Assembly: GCF_018282095.1 (NCBI RefSeq)
Contig: NZ_CP074126.1
Coordinates: forward strand, 1,622,501 to 1,686,500
Reading direction: 5' to 3'
DNA: 64,000 bases
Origin: Pseudovibrio brasiliensis
GTDB taxonomy: Bacteria; Pseudomonadota; Alphaproteobacteria; Rhizobiales; Stappiaceae
Shown here: piece after piece, positions 49,117 through 58,914 of the stretch
Position numbering within the stretch: position 1 is the stretch's first letter
Layout of the letters: the number at the start of each line of letters is the position of its first letter
Notes under the pieces: generated by a model
Seen by the model: the letters and a program-made list of their open reading frames with translations, nothing else
What the model was told of the DNA's origin: nothing
Databases searched by the model: none
Program-made: the position numbers and the translations under genes

Positions 49117-52109
49117 AAAGCAGCATTCTGAAGCGCGAACACAGAGAAGGTGCACTTGCGCCTCTGTTTGAGCGTTTGGAACGCCAGCCCATTTGCGCAG
49201 ATGATGACCTGGGCAACCGGCACCTGAAAGATTTGATTGAGAAGCTGGAACGCAAGGATCTCATTTCTGAGTTTGAACAGCTCTGTCAGGGCGCTCCGCA
49301 TCTGCGCAGTTTCATAAAGGGCTTCATGGTCAACGCGCCTTTCCTACGCGAAACCATGCTGCGTGATGTCCAGCGCTTCCTGCGCATACTCAATACGCCA
49401 CCAGAAGAGACCATCGCCATCCTCCTGCAGGATTGCTTGAACGCAAGACCTGAGAGCGAAGCTGAGCTCATGCAATCCTTGCGGCTGGCAAAGCAGGAGC
49501 TGGCCCTCACTGTTGCGCTCGCCGATATCGCAGGTGCCTGGCCGCTGGAGAACGTAACCGGCGCTCTCACCAAGTTCGCTGATGCATCTCTCACAGCCTG
49601 CTTGCGCTTCTGCTTGCGGGAGCTGGAAACGCGCGGAAAGTTCATTCCGGTCGATCATGAGGAACCTGAAAAGGACGCTGGCTACTTCATTCTCGCCATG
49701 GGCAAGCACGGTGCTGGCGAGCTGAACTACTCCTCTGACATCGATCTGATTGTTTTGTATGACCCAGAGCGCAGTCGCCTCATTGGCGGAGCCGAAGCTC
49801 CTGTCGAGTTTGTTCGCATCACGCGCCGCATCGTAAAGCTCATGAACGAGCGTACAGGTGATGGTTATGTCTTCCGCACCGACCTCCGTCTACGTCCCGA
49901 CCCCGGTGCCACACCACTGGCAATCTCTGTTCCTGCTGCGCTGGTCTATTATGAAAGCCTCGGCCAGAACTGGGAACGCGCGGCGCTCATCAAGGCAAGG
50001 CCATGTGCAGGTGATGTGGAGGCTGGTGAGATCTTCCTTGAAGAAATCCGACCATTCGTCTGGCGTAAATACTTGGACTATGCCGCGATTTCAGACGTGC
50101 ATTCTATCAAACGCCAGATCCACGCCCATAAAGGATACGGCAAGATCACCATCGCTGGCCACAACGTTAAATTGGGGCGTGGTGGTATCCGTGAAGTCGA
50201 GTTTTTCGCTCAGACACAGCAACTTATCGCAGGTGGACGAAACCCGCAGCTTCGTGATCGTCGCACGTTAATCACGCTGGAACGTTTGGCTGACTGTGGC
50301 TGGATTGATCAGTCTGCCGCAGAAGAAATGGAAGAAGCGTATCGCTATCTGCGTGAGGTTGAACACCGTATTCAGATGATCAACGATGAGCAGACCCATA
50401 TACTACCGAAAGATGATGAAGCTCTGGCACGCGTCTATCATCTCATGGGCATTCGTGGTCGCTCAGAATTTGCAGATGAAATGCGTAGTAAGTTCGAACT
50501 AGTGCAGAAGCATTACTCAGGTCTGTTTGAACACGAGCCAGATCTCGCACTCAACCTCGGCAATCTGGTTTTTACCGGAGATGACGAAGACCCGAACACC
50601 CTTGAAACGCTGATGCAACTCGGCTTCCAGCGTCCGGTCGATGCAATCCGCACTATTCGTCAATGGCACTACGGCAGATATCCCGCAGTGCGCGCGCCAA
50701 AGGCTCGTGAACGCCTGACTGAGTTCACGCCGATCCTGCTGGATGCTTTGGCGCGTACCGAGAATGCAGATCAGGCCTTGCTCACGTTTGATGCCTTCCT
50801 TTCTAAGCTGCCCATGGGCGTTCAGCTCTTTGGCTTGCTCAAGTCCAATCCGCATCTGTTCAACCTGCTCACCATGGTCATGGGCAATGCGCCACGCATG
50901 GCGGAGATCGTCTCCAAACGCGTCCACGTTCTGGATGCGCTTCTCGATCCTGCCTTCTTTGGTGGAGCACCAACGGCAGAACAGATTGAAAGTGCATTGG
51001 CTGTTACGCTTGATCAGGCAGGCTACTATGAAGAGGCACTGGATAGGGCTCGTATCTTTGTGCAGGAGCAGCAGTTCCTACTCGGCCTACGTCTGATCAC
51101 AGGCACAATCACTGCTGCAGAGTTGGGGCAGGGGCTATCAACGCTCGCAGATGCGGTGTTGTGTCAGCTGCTCCCACGTGTCCAGCAAGAGCTGGAAGAA
51201 GCACACGGCAAAATTCCGGGCGCTGAACTGGCTCTGGTCGCTATGGGCAAACTGGGTGGGCAAGAGATCACCTGTGCTTCTGACCTGGACCTAATCTTGC
51301 TCTACGATTTCCCTGAGGATGTGGTGCAAAGCGATGGCAAACGCCCGCTTGCACCAAGCCAATACTACAGCCGCCTCACACAGCGCCTCGTTTCCGCTCT
51401 GACAGCGCCAACAGCAGAAGGTGTCCTGTATGAGGTTGACTTCCGCTTGCGCCCATCCGGCAATTCAGGTCCGCTTGCAACGCGTTTTGCATCCTTCAAG
51501 GACTATCAGTCCAAAGATGCCTGGACGTGGGAACACATGGCTCTCACACGCGCACGTGTCATCATTAGCTCAAGTCCTGAGTTTGCAATGCAAATTGACT
51601 GTGCTGTCTCCCAGCTGTTGCAGGAGAAACGGGATCTTAAAAAGCTGGCCACCGATGTTTGTGATATGCGCGCGCGTATCCAGAAAGAAAAGCCAGCCAA
51701 GAGCCCTTGGCAGATCAAAGGTATTCCAGGTGGTCTTATCGACATCGAGTTTATCGCTCAGTTCCTCCAACTGGCTCACGGTGTCGAGCATCCGGAGATC
51801 CTTCAGACACGCACAGAAGATGCACTGCTCAAAGCACGTGATTTTGGCGTGCTTCAAGAAGAAGATGCCGACACGCTCATCCCAGCACTGCGCAACTATG
51901 AAGATCTGACGCAAATCCTCAAACTGGCGCAGACAGGTCACTTCGATCCCAAAACAGCGCCGGGCGGATTGCTTGATCTTCTGGTGAATGCGGGAGGCGA
52001 GCCAGACTTTGAACGCCTGACCATCTATATGCAGGAACAGCAAATCATGGTCCGCAGAACCTTCGAACACCTGATCGGCAAAGTCGAAGAAGCCGAAAAG
52101 ACCAGCTGA
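49080..52109 (+). CDS. glnE: Bifunctional glutamine synthetase adenylyltransferase/deadenylase
   Basis: 1009 residues. GlnE adds and removes AMP on glutamine synthetase in response to PII, setting nitrogen assimilation. Two nucleotidyltransferase domains are clear: the N-terminal adenylyl-removing one with GKHGAGELNYSSDIDLIVLY (about 206-225) and the C-terminal adenylylating one with GKLGGQEITCASDLDLILLY (about 723-742). Each is followed by its helical bundle (GRGGIREVEFFAQTQQLI; GGLIDIEFIAQFLQL). Full length. Co-transcribed with the two-component genes. Confidence 0.95.
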   Translation: MGQGSEEERHQLKSSILKREHREGALAPLFERLERQPICADDDLGNRHLKDLIEKLERKDLISEFEQLCQGAPHLRSFIKGFMVNAPFLRETMLRDVQRFLRILNTPPEETIAILLQDCLNARPESEAELMQSLRLAKQELALTVALADIAGAWPLENVTGALTKFADASLTACLRFCLRELETRGKFIPVDHEEPEKDAGYFILAMGKHGAGELNYSSDIDLIVLYDPERSRLIGGAEAPVEFVRITRRIVKLMNERTGDGYVFRTDLRLRPDPGATPLAISVPAALVYYESLGQNWERAALIKARPCAGDVEAGEIFLEEIRPFVWRKYLDYAAISDVHSIKRQIHAHKGYGKITIAGHNVKLGRGGIREVEFFAQTQQLIAGGRNPQLRDRRTLITLERLADCGWIDQSAAEEMEEAYRYLREVEHRIQMINDEQTHILPKDDEALARVYHLMGIRGRSEFADEMRSKFELVQKHYSGLFEHEPDLALNLGNLVFTGDDEDPNTLETLMQLGFQRPVDAIRTIRQWHYGRYPAVRAPKARERLTEFTPILLDALARTENADQALLTFDAFLSKLPMGVQLFGLLKSNPHLFNLLTMVMGNAPRMAEIVSKRVHVLDALLDPAFFGGAPTAEQIESALAVTLDQAGYYEEALDRARIFVQEQQFLLGLRLITGTITAAELGQGLSTLADAVLCQLLPRVQQELEEAHGKIPGAELALVAMGKLGGQEITCASDLDLILLYDFPEDVVQSDGKRPLAPSQYYSRLTQRLVSALTAPTAEGVLYEVDFRLRPSGNSGPLATRFASFKDYQSKDAWTWEHMALTRARVIISSSPEFAMQIDCAVSQLLQEKRDLKKLATDVCDMRARIQKEKPAKSPWQIKGIPGGLIDIEFIAQFLQLAHGVEHPEILQTRTEDALLKARDFGVLQEEDADTLIPALRNYEDLTQILKLAQTGHFDPKTAPGGLLDLLVNAGGEPDFERLTIYMQEQQIMVRRTFEHLIGKVEEAEKTS

Positions 52110-52130
52110 TCCTCAAAAGCTAAACAACAA

Positions 52131-52163
52131 AAAAGGCCGCTCAGGAAGCGAGCGGCCTTTTTT
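52131..52163. terminator. Bidirectional terminator between glnE and the PleC-like gene
   Basis: AAAAGGCCGCTC / GAGCGGCCTTTTTT forms a stem with A-run on one side and T-run on the other, so it can serve both convergent genes. Confidence 0.9.
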
Positions 52164-52181
52164 GATCTGTAAGATGAACTC

Positions 52182-54569
52182 TTAAGCTGCGTTCAGCTTG
52201 CTGATGCCGGAGATGCGGCCTTTGTCGCGGCCCTTGGCTTTCAAAGGTAGTTTGATGGTGACCTCTGTGCCTTTTCCAACCTCGGAATCGATCTCCATAT
52301 AACCGCCGTGCAACTCGCTGAGAGAACGGGCGATTGCGAGACCAAGACCAGACCCTTTGTGGGTCTTGGTGAACTGGTTCTCCACCTGAACAAATGGCTT
52401 GGCAAGGCGATCAATATCCTTCTTTGCAATTCCGATGCCGTTGTCGGTGATTTTGAGTTCAGCGAACGCGCCCACTTTGCGGGCTGAGACACGCACTTCA
52501 CCGTTGTCAGGGGTAAACTTAATAGAGTTAGCAAGCAGGTTGAGGAGGATTTGCTTCACAGCGCGGCGATCAGCCTGCAGATGCATGTGCGGCAGGTTCT
52601 CATTCACAACCTTGATGTTCTTCTCTGCAGCAGTCGCAGAAATGATACGTGCTGCATCCTGAACAATCTGTTGGATCTGAACATCTTCAACGGATAGCTC
52701 AATCCGGCCTGCTTCAATCTTAGACATATCCAGAATGTCATTGATCACGTTCAGCAGGTAGTTACCGGAGGAGTGAATGTCCTTGCAGTATTCCTTGTAC
52801 TTGTCAGAACCCAGATCACCGAACATGCCCTGATCCATAATCTCGGAGAACCCGATGATTGCGTTCAAAGGCGTGCGCAGTTCGTGAGAGATGTTTGCAA
52901 GGAACTCTGATTTCGCCTGGTTCGCATCTTCCGCACGGGTCTTCTCATCCGCGTACTTCTCGGTCAGCTCTACAAGCTGCTGCGCCTGAAGTTCAAGCTT
53001 CTGACGAGACTGGCGCAGGTCCGCAATGGTCGCCATGTGACCACGCTCGGATTCCAATAGTTTTTCTTCCTTACGCTTCAGCTCGGTAATGTCGGTTCCA
53101 ACCGAAACAAAGCCACCGTCTTTGGTACGGCGTTCAGAGACCTGAAGCCAGCGACCACCTTCCATCTCAACCTTGTAGGAGCTCTCCATATCGCTATCGA
53201 TATGATCGCCTTCCTCAGGCTCGGAAATGATTGGCTGACTTGCAGAAGACATGACGGTCGCATAAGGCGTGCCAGACTGAACAACATGATCTGGCAGCTG
53301 GTGCAGCTTGCGATAGTTGGAGTTGCACATCACCAGATGATTGTCCGCATCCCAAAGAACAAAAGCCTCAGAGATGTTTTCAATCGCATCACGCAGACGC
53401 AGATCAGCAGTACGGCTCTGTTCGGCAAGCATCTTCTGCTCGGTTACGTCCATGCAGATGCCGATCAGGTGTGGTTCATTGGTGCCGGCATCGGTCTGTA
53501 CTTCAGCACGAACACGCAGCCAAACCCAGGAGCCATCGATGTGGCGCATACGCCATTGGCGATCCACGTTATTCTTACCAGTGTCCAGAAGGCTCTTGGC
53601 AAGGTCATAAAGGTCCACATCATCAGGATGCGTTAGAGACTGGATTTCTGCAAAGCCCATTATGTCATTGCGTGGATCCATGCCAAGCATCTCGTAGAGT
53701 GAGGCGGACCAGAATACGCGGCCACGGGAAAGGTCCCAGTCAAACAAACCACAGCGCCCACGGTTCAGCGCAGCATCTATGCGGGATCGAGTGGCGGCAT
53801 AAATACCATCAGCCTGCTGCGCACGGGTCGCCTGCGCAAAGTAGGCATAGATAATTACCAGCAGCACCATGGAGGTGGCCACAAAGATTGTTACGTTGGC
53901 TGATAGCTCTGCACGCCAGGAAGAGAAAATCGCGTCTTCTGGCTGCATGATTGCAACCATGCCAAGCTTATTTGGCAGATGATGAACAGTCGCGCGGGTT
54001 GCGTCCGTGGTGCCTTCGTTGATTGTCAAAACACCGGCACGCTTGCCGAAGAACGTCATTGGCTGAGTGTCACCAAGGAAACTGGTGATCTTCAGGCCTT
54101 CCATGTCCGGACGGGTAGGGGCGCTGGCAACAATGGTGCCGTTCGGGCCGGTCAAAAGAATTTGGCGGCTCTGACTGGTGGCCCGAGGGGGCAGGGCTTC
54201 AGAAAGGGCACGCTGCAAAGCAGAAGTAAGGCCGACGCTGCCTTTCTCTTGCTCGGAAACATCAATGCTGGCGGTCAGGGCAGTTGCAATAAGGGTGAGA
54301 TCGTCCTGAGCTTTCTGGCTCACGCTTTCATAATTGTATGCAATCTCAAGTCCGCGGAAAATGGCGGTACAGGCAATAAACACGATACAGAGCGCTGGAA
54401 TAATTCTGCGCATCATTGGTTCAGTTGTCAGGAGACGTTGGTAGGCCGGTTGGGCAAGCAACTTGATATGCCCGGTCAGAGCATCTTTTTTGCCAGTCCG
54501 TTTGGTCGAATTCAAGAGTCGTCGAGCGGTCGCGCCCCCCGCAAAGGCTCGTGCCATGAATGCCCCCAT
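52182..54569 (-). CDS. pleC: PAS-domain sensor histidine kinase, PleC-like
   Basis: 795 residues. Two membrane helices (about 54-72 and 227-248) enclose a periplasmic region. Two PAS domains follow (about 265-385 with FDWDLSRGRVFWSASLYEML; about 395-510 with ISEAFVLWDADNHLVMCN), then the DHp domain FLANISHELRTPLNAIIGFS and ATPase boxes NLLANSIKFTPDNG, ITDNGIGIA and GSGLGLAI. The pattern and the position next to glnE match PleC of Sinorhizobium, which controls DivK phosphorylation and the cell cycle. The gene name is by similarity of layout only. The exact start is uncertain among several Met. Confidence 0.72.
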   Translation of the reverse strand: MGAFMARAFAGGATARRLLNSTKRTGKKDALTGHIKLLAQPAYQRLLTTEPMMRRIIPALCIVFIACTAIFRGLEIAYNYESVSQKAQDDLTLIATALTASIDVSEQEKGSVGLTSALQRALSEALPPRATSQSRQILLTGPNGTIVASAPTRPDMEGLKITSFLGDTQPMTFFGKRAGVLTINEGTTDATRATVHHLPNKLGMVAIMQPEDAIFSSWRAELSANVTIFVATSMVLLVIIYAYFAQATRAQQADGIYAATRSRIDAALNRGRCGLFDWDLSRGRVFWSASLYEMLGMDPRNDIMGFAEIQSLTHPDDVDLYDLAKSLLDTGKNNVDRQWRMRHIDGSWVWLRVRAEVQTDAGTNEPHLIGICMDVTEQKMLAEQSRTADLRLRDAIENISEAFVLWDADNHLVMCNSNYRKLHQLPDHVVQSGTPYATVMSSASQPIISEPEEGDHIDSDMESSYKVEMEGGRWLQVSERRTKDGGFVSVGTDITELKRKEEKLLESERGHMATIADLRQSRQKLELQAQQLVELTEKYADEKTRAEDANQAKSEFLANISHELRTPLNAIIGFSEIMDQGMFGDLGSDKYKEYCKDIHSSGNYLLNVINDILDMSKIEAGRIELSVEDVQIQQIVQDAARIISATAAEKNIKVVNENLPHMHLQADRRAVKQILLNLLANSIKFTPDNGEVRVSARKVGAFAELKITDNGIGIAKKDIDRLAKPFVQVENQFTKTHKGSGLGLAIARSLSELHGGYMEIDSEVGKGTEVTIKLPLKAKGRDKGRISGISKLNAA

Positions 54570-54663
54570 GTGTCAGATTCCACCGCAAATAACTCGGATT
54601 GCAATTCCCCCGAATCACATTCATTTGAATCTATCCGAATCAACTTGTCCAGAGTCTCGACAC

Positions 54664-54702
54664 AAAAAAATGGTTAACGGCAGCGCTTTTTGCTGCCGTT
54701 AA
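54664..54702 (-). terminator. Terminator of pepN (minus strand)
   Basis: TTAACGGCAGC / GCTGCCGTTAA, perfect 11-base stem, 7-base loop. Reading the minus strand it is followed by a run of seven T (54664-54670). Located 48 bases after the pepN stop. Confidence 0.9.
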
Positions 54703-54749
54703 TTTTCATAGGACTCTCAGAGACTTCGTGAGATGCAAAGTAGACTGTT

Positions 54750-57386
54750 TTAGTCTAGGCAAAGCTCAACTATTTCTTTCACATCAGTAGAGAGTTGCTG
54801 GTCTGCAGCAAGAATTCGCTTCAATGCGGCTTCTGCTTTTACTCTGCGTTCTGCATTCATATTCTTCCACGTACCAAAGCTTTTGGCCATTCTGGAAGCA
54901 ACCTGAGGGTTAGTCTTATCCAATTGCAACGTGATTTCAGCAAGATAGTCATATCCTGAACCATCTGCTGCGTGGAAACCTCTGGTGTTACCACCCAGGA
55001 AGCCACCAATAAGTGCGTAGATGCGGTTTGGATTATCCCAAGAAAATGCAGGATGTTCGGTAAGAGTACGTATCGCCGCAATTGCGTCTTCGCTTGGTGC
55101 GCGAGCAGCTATGGACAGCCATTTATCCATAGCTAGCGCAGTATCTTTGTGGCGAGCTTCAAAAGCCTTCAACGCATCCTGAGCTCCGGCAAGCTGCCAG
55201 ATGACGAGAACTGTCAACGCACCCATGCGGTCTGTCATGTTGTCTGCATTGTCGAAATGAGCTTTCGTCAGTACCGCACTTTCCTCAGTCTGAGCAGCTC
55301 CAAGATAAGACAGGCAACGCAGCTTCAGAGCACGCTTACCAGCGGAGAGGGCATCCGGGCTGAATGTGGCAGGCATCTCCATTGCATCATAAATGCGTTT
55401 GAAGGTGTCGTAGAGCGCCTTGCCGATCTCCTTTGAGAAAGCATCACGTGCATCGCCGATTGCATCTGTGTCGACATCCTTACCGATTTCCAGAGCAATT
55501 GCCTGCTCACTTGGCAACATCAGTCCGAAACCACGGAAAGCATGATCGAGGTTCTTATCTTCTGCCATGTGGCCCAGAGCTTCAATGAAGGCATCTTTGC
55601 CAGCAGGCTCTTCGCCGTTAGTCAGCTCAATCAGCAGCTCTGTCATCAGTGTCTGAGTAGCCTGCCAACGGTTAAACGGATCAATGTCGTGACGCATCAG
55701 GAAGATCTGATCTTCGCGGGAGAGGGTGCTTTCCAGCTTCACAGGTGCAGAAAATTCACGAAGCAATGACGGTACAGGCTTGCTGCCGATGCCATGGAAG
55801 ACAACGGTTTGTTTGTCTTCCGTCAGGTGCAACAGATCACCATCAACGTGCGCACCTTCAACACTGGTGTAAGCAAGGTCATCCCCATTTGGCCCAACAA
55901 GACCGAAGCGGATCGGAATGAAGAATGGCTTCTTCTCATCCTGACCCGGAGTTGCTGCGGTGTTCTGCTCCAGATCCAGAGTATAGGTCTTTGCAGCTTC
56001 ATCATAAGAACCGTTGGCCTTCACAAATGGGGTGCCGGACTGGTGATACCACAGGCTGAAGTGAGACAGATCCTGTTGGTTTGCATCTTCAAAGCACTTG
56101 AGGAAGTCTTCGATGGTGGACGCATCCCCATCATGACGCTCGAAGTAAAGATCCATACCTTTTCGGAAGCCATCCGCACCAAGAATAGTCTTGATCATAC
56201 GAACCAGTTCAGCACCCTTGTCGTAAACGGTCGCTGTGTAGAAGTTGTTGATCTCTTTATATTCTGTCGGGCGAACAGGGTGTGAGAGCGGGCCTTGATC
56301 CTCTGGGAACTGACGGGATTTCAGGCGGATCACATCAGCAATTCGCTTTACCGGACGAGAGCGCTCATCAGAAGAAAATTCTTGATCACGGAAAACAGTC
56401 AGACCTTCTTTCAGACACAGCTGGAACCATTCACGGCAAGTGATGCGGTTGCCGGTCCAGTTATGGAAGTACTCGTGCGCAACAACGGTCTCGATGCCTT
56501 CGTAATCCATGTCGGTCGCAGTGTCGCTGTCCGCCAGAATGTACTTGTCGTTGAAGATGTTGAGGCCCTTGTTCTCCATCGCGCCCATGTTGAATGCAGA
56601 AACGGCTACGATGTTGAACACCTCCAGATCGTACTCGCGGCCAAACACCTTCTCATCCCAGCGCATGGAACGGATCAGGCTGTCCATCGACCAGTCCGTA
56701 CGATCCTCATTGCCTTTCTCAACATAGATGTTCAGATCAACAGGCTTGCCAGATGCTGTGGTGTACTTTTCTGAAGTACAGGCCAGATCACCCGCGACCA
56801 GAGCAAACAGATAGGCTGGCTTTGGATGCGGATCATGCCAAACAGCAAAGTGACGATCTGTTCCTTCAATATCTCCAGCGTCCTGCGGATTGCCGTTACC
56901 CAACAGAATTGGGTTGGTCACCTTGTCAGCTTCAATGCGTGTGGTGAACACGGAAAGAACGTCTGGGCGATCATAATAGTAGGTGATCCGGCGGAAGCCC
57001 TCGGCCTCACACTGGGTGCAATAGATGCCCTGAGAAAGATAAAGACCTTCCAGCTTGGTATTTGTTGTTGGGTTAACCCTAGTCACCACTTCCAACTTGA
57101 AGGTGTCTGCTGGCGGCGTTTGAACCACCAGTTTTTCCGGAGAAGCTTCATAAGCCTCCTCTGCCAGAGCCGCTCCATCAATCGCGACAGAAACAAGTGT
57201 GAGGTCATCACCATCCAGCTCAAGTGGGGCGCCAGTCTCAGTGCCTTCGCGTCTGAAAAGGGTCAGTGTGGAGATGACTTCAGTTGCTTCTGGCTGAAGC
57301 TTGAAGACCAGAGAAACATTCTCGATGACGTAGGGTGTCTCTTTGTAGTCTTCCAGTTTGATGAGCTGAGCAGTCTCAGATCGCAT
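54750..57386 (-). CDS. pepN: Aminopeptidase N (M1 family)
   Basis: 878-residue zinc aminopeptidase that removes N-terminal residues from peptides in the cytoplasm. The exopeptidase motif GAMEN (268-272), zinc motif H304-EYF-H308 and third ligand E327 (LCLKEGLT) are present, and YEGIETVVAHEYFHNWTGNR is the family's core. Length is usual for the Escherichia-type enzyme. Divergent from the CoA-transferase gene across 271 bases without a gene. Confidence 0.96.
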   Translation of the reverse strand: MRSETAQLIKLEDYKETPYVIENVSLVFKLQPEATEVISTLTLFRREGTETGAPLELDGDDLTLVSVAIDGAALAEEAYEASPEKLVVQTPPADTFKLEVVTRVNPTTNTKLEGLYLSQGIYCTQCEAEGFRRITYYYDRPDVLSVFTTRIEADKVTNPILLGNGNPQDAGDIEGTDRHFAVWHDPHPKPAYLFALVAGDLACTSEKYTTASGKPVDLNIYVEKGNEDRTDWSMDSLIRSMRWDEKVFGREYDLEVFNIVAVSAFNMGAMENKGLNIFNDKYILADSDTATDMDYEGIETVVAHEYFHNWTGNRITCREWFQLCLKEGLTVFRDQEFSSDERSRPVKRIADVIRLKSRQFPEDQGPLSHPVRPTEYKEINNFYTATVYDKGAELVRMIKTILGADGFRKGMDLYFERHDGDASTIEDFLKCFEDANQQDLSHFSLWYHQSGTPFVKANGSYDEAAKTYTLDLEQNTAATPGQDEKKPFFIPIRFGLVGPNGDDLAYTSVEGAHVDGDLLHLTEDKQTVVFHGIGSKPVPSLLREFSAPVKLESTLSREDQIFLMRHDIDPFNRWQATQTLMTELLIELTNGEEPAGKDAFIEALGHMAEDKNLDHAFRGFGLMLPSEQAIALEIGKDVDTDAIGDARDAFSKEIGKALYDTFKRIYDAMEMPATFSPDALSAGKRALKLRCLSYLGAAQTEESAVLTKAHFDNADNMTDRMGALTVLVIWQLAGAQDALKAFEARHKDTALAMDKWLSIAARAPSEDAIAAIRTLTEHPAFSWDNPNRIYALIGGFLGGNTRGFHAADGSGYDYLAEITLQLDKTNPQVASRMAKSFGTWKNMNAERRVKAEAALKRILAADQQLSTDVKEIVELCLD

Positions 57387-57657
57387 GCCTGTTCTCCCAA
57401 GAGGTGTTGAAGCAGCTTCTTCGCCTCTTGGGGCAGCGCTTCCAAATTTTTATGTAGATCGGCGGTACCTTTGAAAACGGTTCCGGTCAAATGCGGGAAA
57501 TGAAAACCACATCACTTTTGCACCCAAAAATCAAATAGGCAAGCAAGTGGAAGGACTGGAACGAGTTCATGACAGATCCTCGTAAGCACTATTCCAAAAA
57601 AACAGGTAGCACTGTGCTCCAGAAACAGATCTGCACAAAAAGACTGAGGTTGCTTCC

Positions 57658-58833
57658 GTGACGGCTCCCCTGGAAAACATAAGAGTATTGGAACTGGCGC
57701 GCATCTTGGCTGGCCCATGGATTGGACAAACGCTCTCTGATCTGGGCGCAGATGTCATCAAGGTGGAAAGCCCGCGCGGCGACGATACCCGCACATGGGG
57801 CCCTCCATTCATCGAAGAAGAGGGTGGCACAAAGAGCGCGGCCTACTTTCACGCTTGCAACCGTGGTAAGCGCTCCATCACGGCAGATTTCTCCAAAGCA
57901 GAAGATCTTGAGCTAATTTACGATCTGGTGCGCCAGAGTGACGTGCTGATCGAAAACTTCAAGGTCGGAGGCCTCGCCAAATACGGTCTCGATTATGCCA
58001 GTCTGAAGAAGATCAACCCAAAACTGATCTATTGCTCTGTAACCGGCTTTGGTCAGAATGGTCCCTATGCCCATCGCGCAGGGTATGACTTCATGATCCA
58101 GGGCATGGGCGGCATTATGGATCTGACCGGTTCAAAAGGCGGTGAGCCTCAAAAAGTTGGCGTGGCTTTTGCCGATATCTTCACTGGCCTTTATGGCGTC
58201 ATCGGCATTCAGGCAGCCCTGCGCCGCCGGGACCTGACCGGAGAAGGTGAATGGATCGACATGGCTCTGCTGGATGTGCAAGTAGGTGTTTTGGCAAATC
58301 AGGCCATGAACTACCTGAGCAGTGGCAATATCCCCACGCGCATGGGCAATGCTCATCCAAACATTGTTCCCTATCAGGTTTTTGAAGTGAAGGATGGTCA
58401 CCTTATCGTGGCTGTCGGTAACGACTCTCAGTTTGCCAATTTCTGTAAGATTCTCGGAGAGCCTGCTCTGGCGGAGGATGAGCGTTACGCCACAAACCCA
58501 TCTCGTGTGAAGTGCCGTGAAGAATTAACAGAAAAGCTTCAGGCACTGGTGCTAACCTTCAATCGAGATGATCTCCTGTCTAAAATGGAAGAACGCGGCG
58601 TTCCGGCAGGTCCAATCAATACAGTCGCTGATGTTTTACAGGATCAGCAAATTGAACACCGCCAGATGAAGGTCAATCTGCCAACATCCTCTAAGGATCG
58701 GGGCGAGCAAACCTATGTACGCACTCCAATTCAGTTTACTAATTCTAAGCTGAAACTGGAGAAGGGCGCACCAGCTCTCGATGAGCATAGAAATGAGATA
58801 TTGAGAGAATTAGGCAAAAAAGCAGTAGAATAA
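57658..58833 (+). CDS. CaiB/BaiF family CoA-transferase
   Basis: 391 residues from a GTG nine bases after GAGG. Class III CoA-transferase moving CoA between carboxylic acids: LELARILAGPWIGQTLSDLG and DVIKVESPRGDDTRTWGPPF at the N-terminus, NPKLIYCSVTGFGQNGPYAH and GYDFMIQGMGGIMDLTG in the middle, and the likely catalytic Asp in this last segment or GVPAGPIN near the end. The exact substrate cannot be told from sequence. Confidence 0.92.
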   Translation: MTAPLENIRVLELARILAGPWIGQTLSDLGADVIKVESPRGDDTRTWGPPFIEEEGGTKSAAYFHACNRGKRSITADFSKAEDLELIYDLVRQSDVLIENFKVGGLAKYGLDYASLKKINPKLIYCSVTGFGQNGPYAHRAGYDFMIQGMGGIMDLTGSKGGEPQKVGVAFADIFTGLYGVIGIQAALRRRDLTGEGEWIDMALLDVQVGVLANQAMNYLSSGNIPTRMGNAHPNIVPYQVFEVKDGHLIVAVGNDSQFANFCKILGEPALAEDERYATNPSRVKCREELTEKLQALVLTFNRDDLLSKMEERGVPAGPINTVADVLQDQQIEHRQMKVNLPTSSKDRGEQTYVRTPIQFTNSKLKLEKGAPALDEHRNEILRELGKKAVE

Positions 58834-58914
58834 AGACTAGCTACACCATGTGCAGGAAGGCAGTTTGACCCTCGGTCCGGGGAGTGGTTTAACGGGCTGA
58901 CATTCCTCACACAG